From the NCBI GenBank assembly GCA_012520355.1, contig JAAYOK010000177.1:1-44407 (forward strand): a stretch of DNA of 44,407 nt, in the 5' to 3' direction. Positions 9,977-18,708 of the stretch are shown here, in pieces; the stretch's first letter is position 1; every line of letters begins with the position of its first letter. The stretch comes from Bacillota bacterium. Its GTDB lineage: Bacteria > Bacillota > Limnochordia > Darwinibacteriales > Darwinibacteriaceae. The position numbers and the translations under genes were made by a program. The notes under the pieces were generated by a model. The model was not told the DNA's origin and did not search any database. It saw only the letters and a program-made list of their open reading frames with translations.

Positions 9977-10363
9977 GTGTTAAACAAGGTAATTCTTATT
10001 GGGCGACTCGTAGCTGATCCACAACTTCGTTATACCCAGTCAGGTATAGCGGTGACCAATTTTACCCTTGCAGTGGATCGACCCTTTACGTCTCAAGGAG
10101 GCGACAGGGAAGCAGATTTCATTGATATCGTGACCTGGCGTAAGCTGGCTGAAGTTTGTGCTAACCACCTTAGTAAGGGCCGCCTCGTTGCAGTAGAAGG
10201 ACGTTTGCAGATCCGATCTTATGACGACCAAAATGGCATTCGTAGAAAGGCTGCTGAAATCGTAGCCGATAATGTGCGCTTTTTGGACCGTGCGCAGGAT
10301 GGAGGATCCGTTGAATCAGCTGATGGACCGCCCGAACCGGAGTTTGACGATATACCGTTCTAA
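9977..10363 (+). CDS. ssb: Single-stranded DNA-binding protein
   Basis: MLNKVILIGRLVADPQLRYTQSGIAVTNFTLAVDR, acidic tail EFDDIPF. Confidence 0.98.
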   Translation: MLNKVILIGRLVADPQLRYTQSGIAVTNFTLAVDRPFTSQGGDREADFIDIVTWRKLAEVCANHLSKGRLVAVEGRLQIRSYDDQNGIRRKAAEIVADNVRFLDRAQDGGSVESADGPPEPEFDDIPF

Positions 10364-10387
10364 TCAGATTGGTTTGGAGGCGAAATA

Positions 10388-10618
10388 ATGGCTAGAGAAA
10401 GAGGTCGTAGAGGCAGAAGAAAAGTATGCTCTTTCTGTGTCGATAAAATCGAACAGATCGACTACAAAGAAGTTGGCCGTCTACGTCGTTATGTAACGGA
10501 AAGAGGCAAGATATTGCCACGCCGCATTTCTGGCAACTGTGCCAAGCACCAACGGCAAGTTACCAATGCAATCAAACGGGCCCGTTATGTGGCATTGATG
10601 CCGTACACCATTGACTAA
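10388..10618 (+). CDS. rpsR: 30S ribosomal protein S18
   Basis: [62 protein letters not shown]. Confidence 0.98.
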   Translation: MARERGRRGRRKVCSFCVDKIEQIDYKEVGRLRRYVTERGKILPRRISGNCAKHQRQVTNAIKRARYVALMPYTID

Positions 10619-10626
10619 GATCTTAG

Positions 10627-10650
10627 GGAGCAGCTTTGCTGCTCCTTTTT
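10627..10650 (+). terminator. Intrinsic terminator after rpsR
   Basis: GGAGCAGC-TTT-GCTGCTCC followed by TTTTT. Confidence 0.9.
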
Positions 10651-10672
10651 CAACTGAAAGCTAGGTGAATGT

Positions 10673-11620
10673 ATGAAAACTCGTTCCTTAACCGAAGGAG
10701 CCATGCTGGGGGCCATCACCGTCCTCGTAGCTATACTTGGCGAATACATAGGAATGCCATCCATCATTATCCCAATTCCCCTGCTGCTTTTAGTCTACCG
10801 TCAGGGCTTTCAATACGGCATTCTAGCTGCCATTGCTGCAGCGTTGATCTCCAGCCTTGTTGCGGGACATGTCTTTTCTGGTCTCTCTATTATAATTTGG
10901 GGTTTTGTGGGCGTAGCCCTTGGGATGGCGTTGCGGGAGAAGTTCTCCTTTCCCCGGCTGATGCTCGTTGGGATAATTTCCAACCTTGTAGTCATAGGTC
11001 TCAACTTCCTTCTCTACTCCCTGATTATTGGGGGTAGTGTATTGACGGATCTTTTGACCATGTTTATGCAGAGTATTGATCAGGCGATTCAGATGTCAGA
11101 AAGCCTAGGGGTACAAGGGGAGGCACTCCGGCAGTACGAGGCCATGAAGACCTTTCTCCCCATTTTGCTCAGGGTTGGTCTACCCTCCATGCTCTTGGTA
11201 TATGCCGTCAGTATGAGCTATCTTAACTTGGCCATTGGCCGGGCGGTGCTGAGGCGCTTAGGTGATCACAATATGCCCTGGATGTTACCCTTTTCCCAGT
11301 GGAGACTACCGGGTTACTTTGGCCTGATCTTTGGTTTTGGACTGATCACAACAAGTATAAGTTTGGGTACAGACTTACCGGAGTGGCTTCAGTTTCTGGG
11401 CCTAAACTCCTTTCTCCTTTCCTTTTATGCCTATGCAGTTGCCGCCATCAGCTTGGCATGGTATTATTTCCAAAAGAAGAATGTACCCACGTTTTTACGT
11501 GTTGTGTTGATTTTTATACTGTTCACGATGCAGTTTTTACTCATGGCCCTGGTCTTTTTGGCCGTGATCGATGGATTCTTTGATTTCCGCAGACTCATGT
11601 CGGGAGAGGAAGAAAAATAG
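10673..11620 (+). CDS. YybS-like DUF2232 membrane protein
   Basis: Polytopic membrane protein between rpsR and rplI; TEGAMLGAITVLVAILGEYIG. Confidence 0.8.
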   Translation: MKTRSLTEGAMLGAITVLVAILGEYIGMPSIIIPIPLLLLVYRQGFQYGILAAIAAALISSLVAGHVFSGLSIIIWGFVGVALGMALREKFSFPRLMLVGIISNLVVIGLNFLLYSLIIGGSVLTDLLTMFMQSIDQAIQMSESLGVQGEALRQYEAMKTFLPILLRVGLPSMLLVYAVSMSYLNLAIGRAVLRRLGDHNMPWMLPFSQWRLPGYFGLIFGFGLITTSISLGTDLPEWLQFLGLNSFLLSFYAYAVAAISLAWYYFQKKNVPTFLRVVLIFILFTMQFLLMALVFLAVIDGFFDFRRLMSGEEEK

Positions 11621-11635
11621 AAGGGTGGGTTTCCC

Positions 11636-12082
11636 ATGAAAGTGATTCTTCAGGCAAATGTGAAGAAGATTGGTAGTAAAGGTGATGTGGTGGAAGTTGC
11701 TGAGGGTTATGCACGCAATTACCTTCTACCACGGGGCCTGGCTGTGGAAGCCAATGCAGGCAACTTACGCCAGGTGGCACAGGTAAAGCAGGCCGAATCG
11801 AGCAGAATGGATCGGGAACTGAAGGAAGCAGAGCGTGTGGGAGCCATATTGCAGAAGAAAAAAGTAAACGTCGCTGCTAAGGTTGGCGAAGGGGGCCGCC
11901 TCTTTGGTTCCATTACGACGCAGGAAATCGGAGAACAGCTCCGGAGCCAGTTCTCGGTAGAAATTGACAAGAGGAAAATCGAAGTCAAGGAGCCAATAAA
12001 GACCCTGGGATCGCATCCTATCACTGTGAAAGTACATCCCAAGGTCCATGTGTCCATGACTGTGGAGGTTACTCCAGAGTAA
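11636..12082 (+). CDS. rplI: 50S ribosomal protein L9
   Basis: MKVILQANVKKIGSKGDVVEVAEGYARNYLLPRGLAVEA. Confidence 0.98.
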   Translation: MKVILQANVKKIGSKGDVVEVAEGYARNYLLPRGLAVEANAGNLRQVAQVKQAESSRMDRELKEAERVGAILQKKKVNVAAKVGEGGRLFGSITTQEIGEQLRSQFSVEIDKRKIEVKEPIKTLGSHPITVKVHPKVHVSMTVEVTPE

Positions 12083-12124
12083 GCAGGCCACCTGGAAATA
12101 CTAGCTTGGAGGGTTAAATCCCCA

Positions 12125-14056
12125 TTGGAAACAAATGAATTGATACCTAACAAAAACTCATCACAGGATCTCAAGCCATCCTTAGAAAAACATGTCTCCG
12201 CACTCCTGACTATTTTAGCAGAAGTTCACGGACATGATCAGCTGGTTTTAAAGGCCGGCAAGCTTGATTCCTTAGAACTGATGCAATCGGATAAGATCGA
12301 AGATCGGATCTTGGCTCTAGAACGCTTAGTGCATGAAGATCCAACCATTGTCGATCCCCGTTCGCCAGAAGAAGTAGATGAAGTCCTCTACGAACTAGAG
12401 GACTATTTAGCTGAGCTCTTGGCCCGGCGTACCGTGGAAGACCAGATCGAAGCCAAGGTTGGAGCAAAGATGCAAGAACGCCATCTGGAATACATCAGGG
12501 AGATTCGCACGCAGGTTTTAAAGGAAGAAGCAGGACCTGACAACGCCCAAACCCTGAAAAAGTTTGCCGAACTGGAGATCCTCGAGCAGCGTAGCCTATC
12601 TGGTTCCACTGTGGATCTAATGCGGCCCCAGAGTCTAGACGAGGTGGTAGGGCAGAGGGACGCAATCCAATCGCTCTTAACCAAGTTGAGCTCGCCCTAT
12701 CCGCAGCATATTCTACTTTATGGACCTCCCGGTGTGGGCAAGACAACGGTAGCACGCCTAGCTCTCCAAGTGGCCAAATCGAAGGCCTATACTCCCTTTA
12801 CAGAAGACTCCCCTTTTATCGAGGTGGATGGGACAACCCTCCGCTGGGATCCCCGGGAAGTAACGAATCCTTTGATTGGTTCTGTTCACGATCCTATTTA
12901 CCAGGGGGCCAAGCGGGATTTGGCCGATGGTTCGGTACCAGAGCCTAAACTCGGTTTAGTAACTGAGGCCCATGGTGGAGTTCTCTTTATCGATGAAATA
13001 GGCGAATTGGACCTGGTTCTGCAAAACAAGCTCCTGAAGGTCCTAGAAGATAAGCGCGTCCTTTTTGAATCATCGTATTATGATCCCCATGATCCTCAGA
13101 TTCCAAAATACATTCATCAACTCTTTACCAAGGGTGCTCCCGCGGACTTTGTCCTGATCGGTGCCACAACCAGGGACCCTTCAGAGATCAGTCCCGCCTT
13201 TCGTTCGCGCTGTGCCGAGGTGTTCTTTGATCCCCTGACGCCAGCAGACATTGTCCAGATTGTCCAAGCGGCGAGCGAGCGCCTAGAGACCACCTTAGAG
13301 GCGGGGGTAGCAGAACTTGTGGCCGAATACACCATTGAAGGTAGAAAAGCCACTCGTCTCTTAGCTGATGCCTATAGTGCTGCCCTGTATCGGGATGGTG
13401 GGGAACCTGGAGATGTGGTGGTAACCAAGGCTGATATGGCCGGTGTGATCCAATCGGCCCGCTTAAGTTCTTACTTTGGCACCAAAGCCTCCGAGGGCAA
13501 AGAAGTGGGGCGGATTTTGGGTCTCGGCGTAAGTGGATATCTAGGTTCCATTTTAGAAATTGAGGCTGTGGCCTTTAAGAGTAAAGAGGCGGGGAAAGGC
13601 CGCGTCCGCTTCAACGATACCGCTGGTAGCATGGCTAAAGATAGCGTGTTTAACGCGGCTTCGGTCTTTCGAGCCTTAACCGGGGAAGAGCTGGATGATT
13701 ATGATGTGCATGTGAACGTGGTGGGTGGAGGAAATATTGATGGTCCCTCCGCGGGTGTTGCCATTTTAGCTTCCATCATCAGTGCTGTGAAGGGCTGGCC
13801 CATTCCCCAAGACATTGCTGTGACGGGTGAGATCTCCCTTAGGGGCAAAGTGAAAGCGGTGGGTGGCTTGCACGCTAAGATCTATGGGGCCAAACAAGGG
13901 GGAGTCAAGACAGTCTATATCCCTAAAGACAATGAGGACAACCTCCCCCAGGTCACCGATGATGTCAAGATTATTGCCATTGACCATGTTCAGGAATTCT
14001 TGCAGCAGATTTTTCCGCAGGAATTTGGAGAAAATCATTGGCCACGAGCTAACTAA
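12125..14056 (+). CDS. lonC: ATP-dependent Lon-family protease LonC (TTG start)
   Basis: AAA+ GPPGVGKTTVAR; proteolytic GGGNIDGPSAGVAILASI...GGLHAK; N-terminal region typical of the sporulation LonC family. Confidence 0.85.
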   Translation: METNELIPNKNSSQDLKPSLEKHVSALLTILAEVHGHDQLVLKAGKLDSLELMQSDKIEDRILALERLVHEDPTIVDPRSPEEVDEVLYELEDYLAELLARRTVEDQIEAKVGAKMQERHLEYIREIRTQVLKEEAGPDNAQTLKKFAELEILEQRSLSGSTVDLMRPQSLDEVVGQRDAIQSLLTKLSSPYPQHILLYGPPGVGKTTVARLALQVAKSKAYTPFTEDSPFIEVDGTTLRWDPREVTNPLIGSVHDPIYQGAKRDLADGSVPEPKLGLVTEAHGGVLFIDEIGELDLVLQNKLLKVLEDKRVLFESSYYDPHDPQIPKYIHQLFTKGAPADFVLIGATTRDPSEISPAFRSRCAEVFFDPLTPADIVQIVQAASERLETTLEAGVAELVAEYTIEGRKATRLLADAYSAALYRDGGEPGDVVVTKADMAGVIQSARLSSYFGTKASEGKEVGRILGLGVSGYLGSILEIEAVAFKSKEAGKGRVRFNDTAGSMAKDSVFNAASVFRALTGEELDDYDVHVNVVGGGNIDGPSAGVAILASIISAVKGWPIPQDIAVTGEISLRGKVKAVGGLHAKIYGAKQGGVKTVYIPKDNEDNLPQVTDDVKIIAIDHVQEFLQQIFPQEFGENHWPRAN

Positions 14057-14069
14057 GTTTGCTTTGGAG

Positions 14070-14094
14070 CTGCCAGCCTTGCTGGCAGTTTTTT
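14070..14094 (+). terminator. Intrinsic terminator after lonC
   Basis: CTGCCAGC-CTT-GCTGGCAG-TTTTTT. Confidence 0.92.
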
Positions 14095-14105
14095 CTTGAC
14101 CAGAA

Positions 14106-14134
14106 TTGCAGATCCCGAAACATAGTGCTAAACT
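14106..14134 (+). promoter_or_regulatory. Candidate promoter for the mgtE leader
   Basis: TTGCAG-N17-TAAACT just after the lonC terminator. Confidence 0.4.
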
Positions 14135-14168
14135 AGGGATAGACTACCTTTAGAGGAGGGAGAACTGA

Positions 14169-14270
14169 GTGGATAGCGATTGGCCTAGTAGTATGAAAAC
14201 GAACAAGGGCAAAGTAGAGTGGCCATTTCGAATGGAATATCCCCTCGTCTCTTGTGCCCTCTATTTCTGA
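14169..14270 (+). CDS. Candidate 33-aa upstream ORF / leader peptide in the mgtE leader
   Basis: GAGGAGGG SD at 14153-14160, GTG 14169; MDSDWPSSMKTNKGKVEWPFRMEYPLVSCALYF*. Confidence 0.5.
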   Translation: MDSDWPSSMKTNKGKVEWPFRMEYPLVSCALYF

Positions 14271-14293
14271 CCCGCGCTGTTCGTTTTTATACT
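14190..14293 (+). promoter_or_regulatory. Predicted structured mgtE leader RNA closed by a 16-bp stem
   Basis: AGTATGAAAACGAACA (14190-14205) pairs with TGTTCGTTTTTATACT (14278-14293), one G-U; inner AGGGCA/TGCCCT and CCATT-TCG-AATGG. Confidence 0.55.
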
Positions 14294-14320
14294 CCAACTA
14301 CAAGTGAGGAGGATAAAAAC

Positions 14321-15667
14321 ATGCAGATTCAAGATTGGCGCGATCTAGAGCGCCTTGTTCTGGCAAAAGACTTCAAGTCAGTCAAAGCTGAATTGCCAGC
14401 TTTTCAAGATGCAGATATTGCTGCTTTCATGGACGAGCTCAGTGGGGAGCATGTGGTCATCGTTTTTCGTTTATTACCCAAAGACCGGGCAGCAGAGGTC
14501 TTCTCCTATCTTTCCATCGAGATGCAAGAGCATATTGTCCGGGCCATCACAGATCAAGAGGTAGCCTCCATTATTGAACAGCTTTTTGTGGACGACGCTG
14601 CGGACTTTTTGGAGGAATTACCTGCTAGTGTAGTAAAACGAGTGCTACGGAACGCCTCGCCAGCTACGAGAGACTTAATCAACCAATTTCTGCAGTATCC
14701 GCCGTACTCTGCCGGGAGCATCATGACGGCAGAATTTGCGGATCTAAAGAAAACGATGACAGTGGCCGATGCCTTCAAGCGCATTCGCCGCACTGCACTG
14801 GACAAAGAGACAGTATACACCTGTTATGTGATTGATGCCAACCGCCGTCTAGAAGGGGTTGTCACCGTTAAAGAACTTTTCCTAGCTGATGAAGATGCAA
14901 TCATAAGAGATATTATGGAAACCAATGTGATTGCAGCCCGCACCAGTGACGATCAAGAAGATGTGGCCGCGCTCTTTTCCCGCTATGATTTCCTCTCATT
15001 ACCTGTTGTGGATGAGGAAAACCGCTTAGTTGGGATTATCACCTTTGACGACATCATGCAAGTTATCCATCAAGAGGCCACAGAAGACTTTCAGAAGATG
15101 GCGGCCATGGCCCCATCAGAAAAGCCTTACTTGAAAACCAGTGTCTTGGCACTGGCCAAAAACAGGATTCTCTGGCTTTTATTTTTAATGATTACCGGCA
15201 TGATCGTAGGCGCTATTCTCGGGCGCTATGAAGAAGCCTTTGTCGCCTTGCCGATCTTGGTGACCTTTGTACCCATGCTCACCGATACTGGTGGTAATGC
15301 TGGCTCCCAAAGCTCTACCTTGGTGATTCGCGGCATGGCACTGAAAGAAATCACCACGAAAGACTTTGGGCGTGTCTTCCTCAAAGAACTCGGCGTAAGT
15401 GTTCTAGTGGGTCTGGCTTTAGGCGCAGCAAATTTCGTCCGGCTGATTATCACCTATCCCGGGGACTACATGATGGCTGTCGTTGTCTCCTTAGCCCTCT
15501 TCGTTACGGTATTGATTGGCAAGACCGCAGGGGGCACGCTTCCCATGCTGGCGAAAATAGTAAAAGCGGATCCAGCCATTATGGCCGCTCCGCTCATTAC
15601 CACTATTGTGGATGCTGGTGCTTTGATCATTTACTTCAAGTTCGTTGAAGCTCTGCTTCTCAAATAA
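14321..15667 (+). CDS. mgtE: Magnesium transporter MgtE
   Basis: SD GAGGAGG then ATGCAGATTCAAG; MgtE_N, CBS pair, PILVTFVPMLTDTGGNAGSQSSTLVIRG. Confidence 0.95.
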   Translation: MQIQDWRDLERLVLAKDFKSVKAELPAFQDADIAAFMDELSGEHVVIVFRLLPKDRAAEVFSYLSIEMQEHIVRAITDQEVASIIEQLFVDDAADFLEELPASVVKRVLRNASPATRDLINQFLQYPPYSAGSIMTAEFADLKKTMTVADAFKRIRRTALDKETVYTCYVIDANRRLEGVVTVKELFLADEDAIIRDIMETNVIAARTSDDQEDVAALFSRYDFLSLPVVDEENRLVGIITFDDIMQVIHQEATEDFQKMAAMAPSEKPYLKTSVLALAKNRILWLLFLMITGMIVGAILGRYEEAFVALPILVTFVPMLTDTGGNAGSQSSTLVIRGMALKEITTKDFGRVFLKELGVSVLVGLALGAANFVRLIITYPGDYMMAVVVSLALFVTVLIGKTAGGTLPMLAKIVKADPAIMAAPLITTIVDAGALIIYFKFVEALLLK

Positions 15668-16817
15668 GAACCTGGGCACCGGGGGAAGCGCTGAAGACGT
15701 AGACTTCCGCTTGGAGCTTGGTCTGGGCTTCGTAGTTTTTGGTCACCCTTTCCTCAAACAACGCTAACTGGGGACGGGGCACCAGAGAGACGGTACAGCC
15801 GCCAAAACCGGCCCCTGTCATGCGGGAACCGAGTACTCCAGGCACCTCTAGGGCTAACTCCACTAAGAGATCGAGTTCGGGACAACTTACTTCAAAATCG
15901 TACTGGAGGCTCTGGTGTGAAGCAGTTAAGGCTTGACCGAAACTGACTAGATCACCGGCCTTCAGTGCTTTAATAGCCTTAAGCACACGATCGTTCTCGC
16001 TAACAACATGTCTGGCCCTGGAGGCTAAGGTTCCCGGTAGTTGTTCAATCAAAGGGAGATGTTCCATACCCACATCCCGTAGAGAAGCGATCTCTCCGAG
16101 CTGGGGCTTAAGCAGCTGAACTGCATCGCTACACTCCTGGCGGCGGGTATTATAAGCGGAATCTACAAGACCCCGACGGACCCGACTGTTCAGTACTACC
16201 ACCACATAATCCTGCTCTTCAAAGGGGGTGGGAATCAGTTCATACTCAAGACTGCGGCAGTCTAAAAAGAGGGCGTGATCCTTCCGTCCCATCATGGAGG
16301 CAAACTGGTCCATGATACCAGAGGCCACACCAACAAAATCGTTTTCGGCCCTTTGGGTCAGCTTAACGAGCTCCACATCGTCATAGTCCCAACCGTGGAG
16401 GGAGCGTAATAAGACTGCTGCTGCCACTTCTAAGGCTGCAGAGGAAGAAAGGCCCGCTCCCTGCGGAACATTACCTTGGATCACAACATCTAAGCCTTGG
16501 AGCTCAAAGCCTAGGAGCTGAAATTCCTTGCAGACCCCCCGGAAGTAATTGGTCCATTGTTCTGTGGTAGAAGAAAGAATCTCCTGTGTAGGAAAACGGC
16601 TCTCGGCATCGTAATCAAGGGAATAGAGATTGATAACACCGCTTCTATTCAGGGCACCGGCCATGGTGATACCGGCATCGATGGCCATGGGAAAGACAAA
16701 ACCCTCGTTGTAATCGGTGTGTTCACCTAGGAGGTTGACCCGGCCTGGTGCTTTGACCAAAGTGGGCTCTCCTGATGCTGGAAATCTTCGTTTAAACTCT
16801 GCTATTAGGTTAGTCAT
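15660..16817 (-). CDS. galK: Galactokinase
   Basis: PGRVNLLGEHTDYNEGFVFPMAID; QGAGLSSSAALEVA; TGAGFGGC; start overlaps the galT-remnant stop (ATGACTAA). Confidence 0.96.
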   Translation of the reverse strand: MTNLIAEFKRRFPASGEPTLVKAPGRVNLLGEHTDYNEGFVFPMAIDAGITMAGALNRSGVINLYSLDYDAESRFPTQEILSSTTEQWTNYFRGVCKEFQLLGFELQGLDVVIQGNVPQGAGLSSSAALEVAAAVLLRSLHGWDYDDVELVKLTQRAENDFVGVASGIMDQFASMMGRKDHALFLDCRSLEYELIPTPFEEQDYVVVVLNSRVRRGLVDSAYNTRRQECSDAVQLLKPQLGEIASLRDVGMEHLPLIEQLPGTLASRARHVVSENDRVLKAIKALKAGDLVSFGQALTASHQSLQYDFEVSCPELDLLVELALEVPGVLGSRMTGAGFGGCTVSLVPRPQLALFEERVTKNYEAQTKLQAEVYVFSASPGAQVLI

Positions 16818-17204
16818 AGAAATCACCTCTCAGTTTTGCCGCCTGCTCTTCTGGACGTCTATCTGTGATACATGTGCCTGCTCCCAACTCCACTCCCACA
16901 AGATATTTCAACTTCTCCGCGGAATGGTTGAGAGGATAAAACTCAAGATGAAAATGATATGGCGATAGTCACCCTTAGGCGGCGCTTGATGGAGCACCAT
17001 CATATAGGGAAGGGAGAAGTCAAGGAGTGAATCATAACGAAGGACGACTTCTTTGAGGATGTGGGCTAGACTCTCTTGCTCGGAAAAACTAAGCTCAGCT
17101 AGGTCTGTTACATGGCGCCTCGGGTAAATATGTACTTCAAAGCCTTTGCAACTGAGGCACGTCCGCCTCAACTCTATTCTAGAAAAAATTGTCGGATATT
17201 TCAA
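16810..17204 (-). pseudogene. galT: Remnant of galactose-1-phosphate uridylyltransferase (N-terminus missing, frameshifted)
   Basis: FEVHIYPRRHVTDLAELSFSEQESLAHILKEVVLRYDSLLDFSLPYMMVLHQAPPKGDYRH then, after a 1-nt shift near 16957-16964, YHFHLEFYPLNHSAEKLKYLVGVELGAGTCITDRRPEEQAAKLRGDFYD*. Confidence 0.88.
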
Positions 17205-17270
17205 GGGAATTACCCGGTGAATCGGGAAACTACATAGGTAAACTCACAATAGACATGGAGGGAAACAAAA

Positions 17271-17654
17271 ATGCGTAAGATAGTACACAGTGACAACGCT
17301 CCGGCCGCGGTAGGGCCCTATAGTCAAGGGATTCGAGCCGGGAATCTGCTCTTTATCTCTGGTCAACTCGGCCTAGATGTGGAAACGGGTCAAATTCCCT
17401 ACGGCGACGTGGAAGCACAGGCCAGAAATGTCCTTAAAAACTTGGCTACCATTGCTGAGGCAGGTGGAACTAGCCTGGCCCAGGCCGTTAAGGTAACAGT
17501 CTACCTAACAGACATGGGGGATTTCGAGAAGATGAACCAGGTTTACGCCACCTTCTTCCCAGAAAACCCACCGGCCCGGGTCTGCGTTGCGGTCAGTGGC
17601 CTACCAAAGGGTGTAGAGGTAGAGATGGATGTAGTCTGTCTTTGCGAAGAGTAA
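17271..17654 (+). CDS. ridA: RidA family reactive intermediate deaminase
   Basis: DNAPAAVGPYSQGIRAGNLLFISGQLGLD; PARVCVAVSGLPKGVEVEMDVV. Confidence 0.95.
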   Translation: MRKIVHSDNAPAAVGPYSQGIRAGNLLFISGQLGLDVETGQIPYGDVEAQARNVLKNLATIAEAGGTSLAQAVKVTVYLTDMGDFEKMNQVYATFFPENPPARVCVAVSGLPKGVEVEMDVVCLCEE

Positions 17655-17685
17655 GGAAGAGTGAGAACGAAAGGGAGGAAGAAGT

Positions 17686-18687
17686 ATGCCCAAATTGCGG
17701 GTGGGTGTGATTTACGGCGGTCGATCAGGAGAGCATGAGGTTTCGCACCTGTCGGCCCAGTCGGTCATGGAGGCTTTGGATCAAAACAAATATACGATCA
17801 TCCCCCTGGAGATCGACAAGGCAGGCAGTTGGCGGGGAAAACTCATCCAAGGTGACCCCAAGGGAAATCCTGACTTGGATGTCGTGTTTCCAGTTTTGCA
17901 CGGGACCTACGGAGAAGATGGTACGATGCAAGGACTTTTAGAATTAGCCAACCTTCCCTATGTAGGTGCTGGTGTTGCGTCTTCTGCAGTGGCCATGGAC
18001 AAAGCCTTTATGCGCACACTCTTCCAAAATGCTGGCCTGCCGCTTCTCCCTTGGGATTCCTTTTTGCACTATGAGTGGAAGAACGAGGGTTCAGAAATCA
18101 GGGCTCGTCTGGAGAAAAACCTCCGATACCCCCTATTTGTCAAACCGGCCAATTTAGGTTCTAGCGTGGGTATCTCTAAAGTGAAATCGCCTAGTGACTT
18201 GGAGCCCGCCTTGGATTTGGCCTTTTCCTATGACCGAAAGGCCGTTGTGGAACAGGGTCTAGTTGGTCCTAGGGAAATTGAATGCAGTGTCTTAGGGCAT
18301 AACGATCCCCAGGCCTCGGTCTTAGGGGAGATCGTACCTGCCCATGAGTTCTACGATTATGAGGCGAAGTATCATAATGATCAGTCTCGCCTCTTAATTC
18401 CCGCGCCTTTGGACTCTGAGCAAACCCAGCGTATCCAGGCATACGCCATCCGGGCCTTTAGGGCTGTGGATTGCTCTGGGATGGGGCGGGTGGACTTTCT
18501 CCTCGACCAAAACGGCGAGATCTTCCTGAACGAGATTAATACCATTCCAGGCTTTACCCAGATCTCTATGTACCCGAAATTATGGGAACACTCTGGCCTG
18601 CCCTTTTCTGAGCTTTTGGATCGCTTAATTGCGATTGCCCTTGAGAAACACCAGGAACGGCAGGCGTTACGCACAAGTATCTCTTAA
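17686..18687 (+). CDS. ddl: D-alanine--D-alanine ligase
   Basis: GVIYGGRSGEHEVSHLSAQSV; VFPVLHGTYGEDGTMQG; FLNEINTIPGFT. Confidence 0.96.
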   Translation: MPKLRVGVIYGGRSGEHEVSHLSAQSVMEALDQNKYTIIPLEIDKAGSWRGKLIQGDPKGNPDLDVVFPVLHGTYGEDGTMQGLLELANLPYVGAGVASSAVAMDKAFMRTLFQNAGLPLLPWDSFLHYEWKNEGSEIRARLEKNLRYPLFVKPANLGSSVGISKVKSPSDLEPALDLAFSYDRKAVVEQGLVGPREIECSVLGHNDPQASVLGEIVPAHEFYDYEAKYHNDQSRLLIPAPLDSEQTQRIQAYAIRAFRAVDCSGMGRVDFLLDQNGEIFLNEINTIPGFTQISMYPKLWEHSGLPFSELLDRLIAIALEKHQERQALRTSIS

Positions 18688-18708
18688 GGTAGGTGATGGG
18701 CTAGCGCG

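Noticed and set aside
14141-14320. M-box (ykoK) riboswitch before mgtE
   Set aside because: The conserved M-box core was not recognised; the region instead shows a uORF and a simple long stem.
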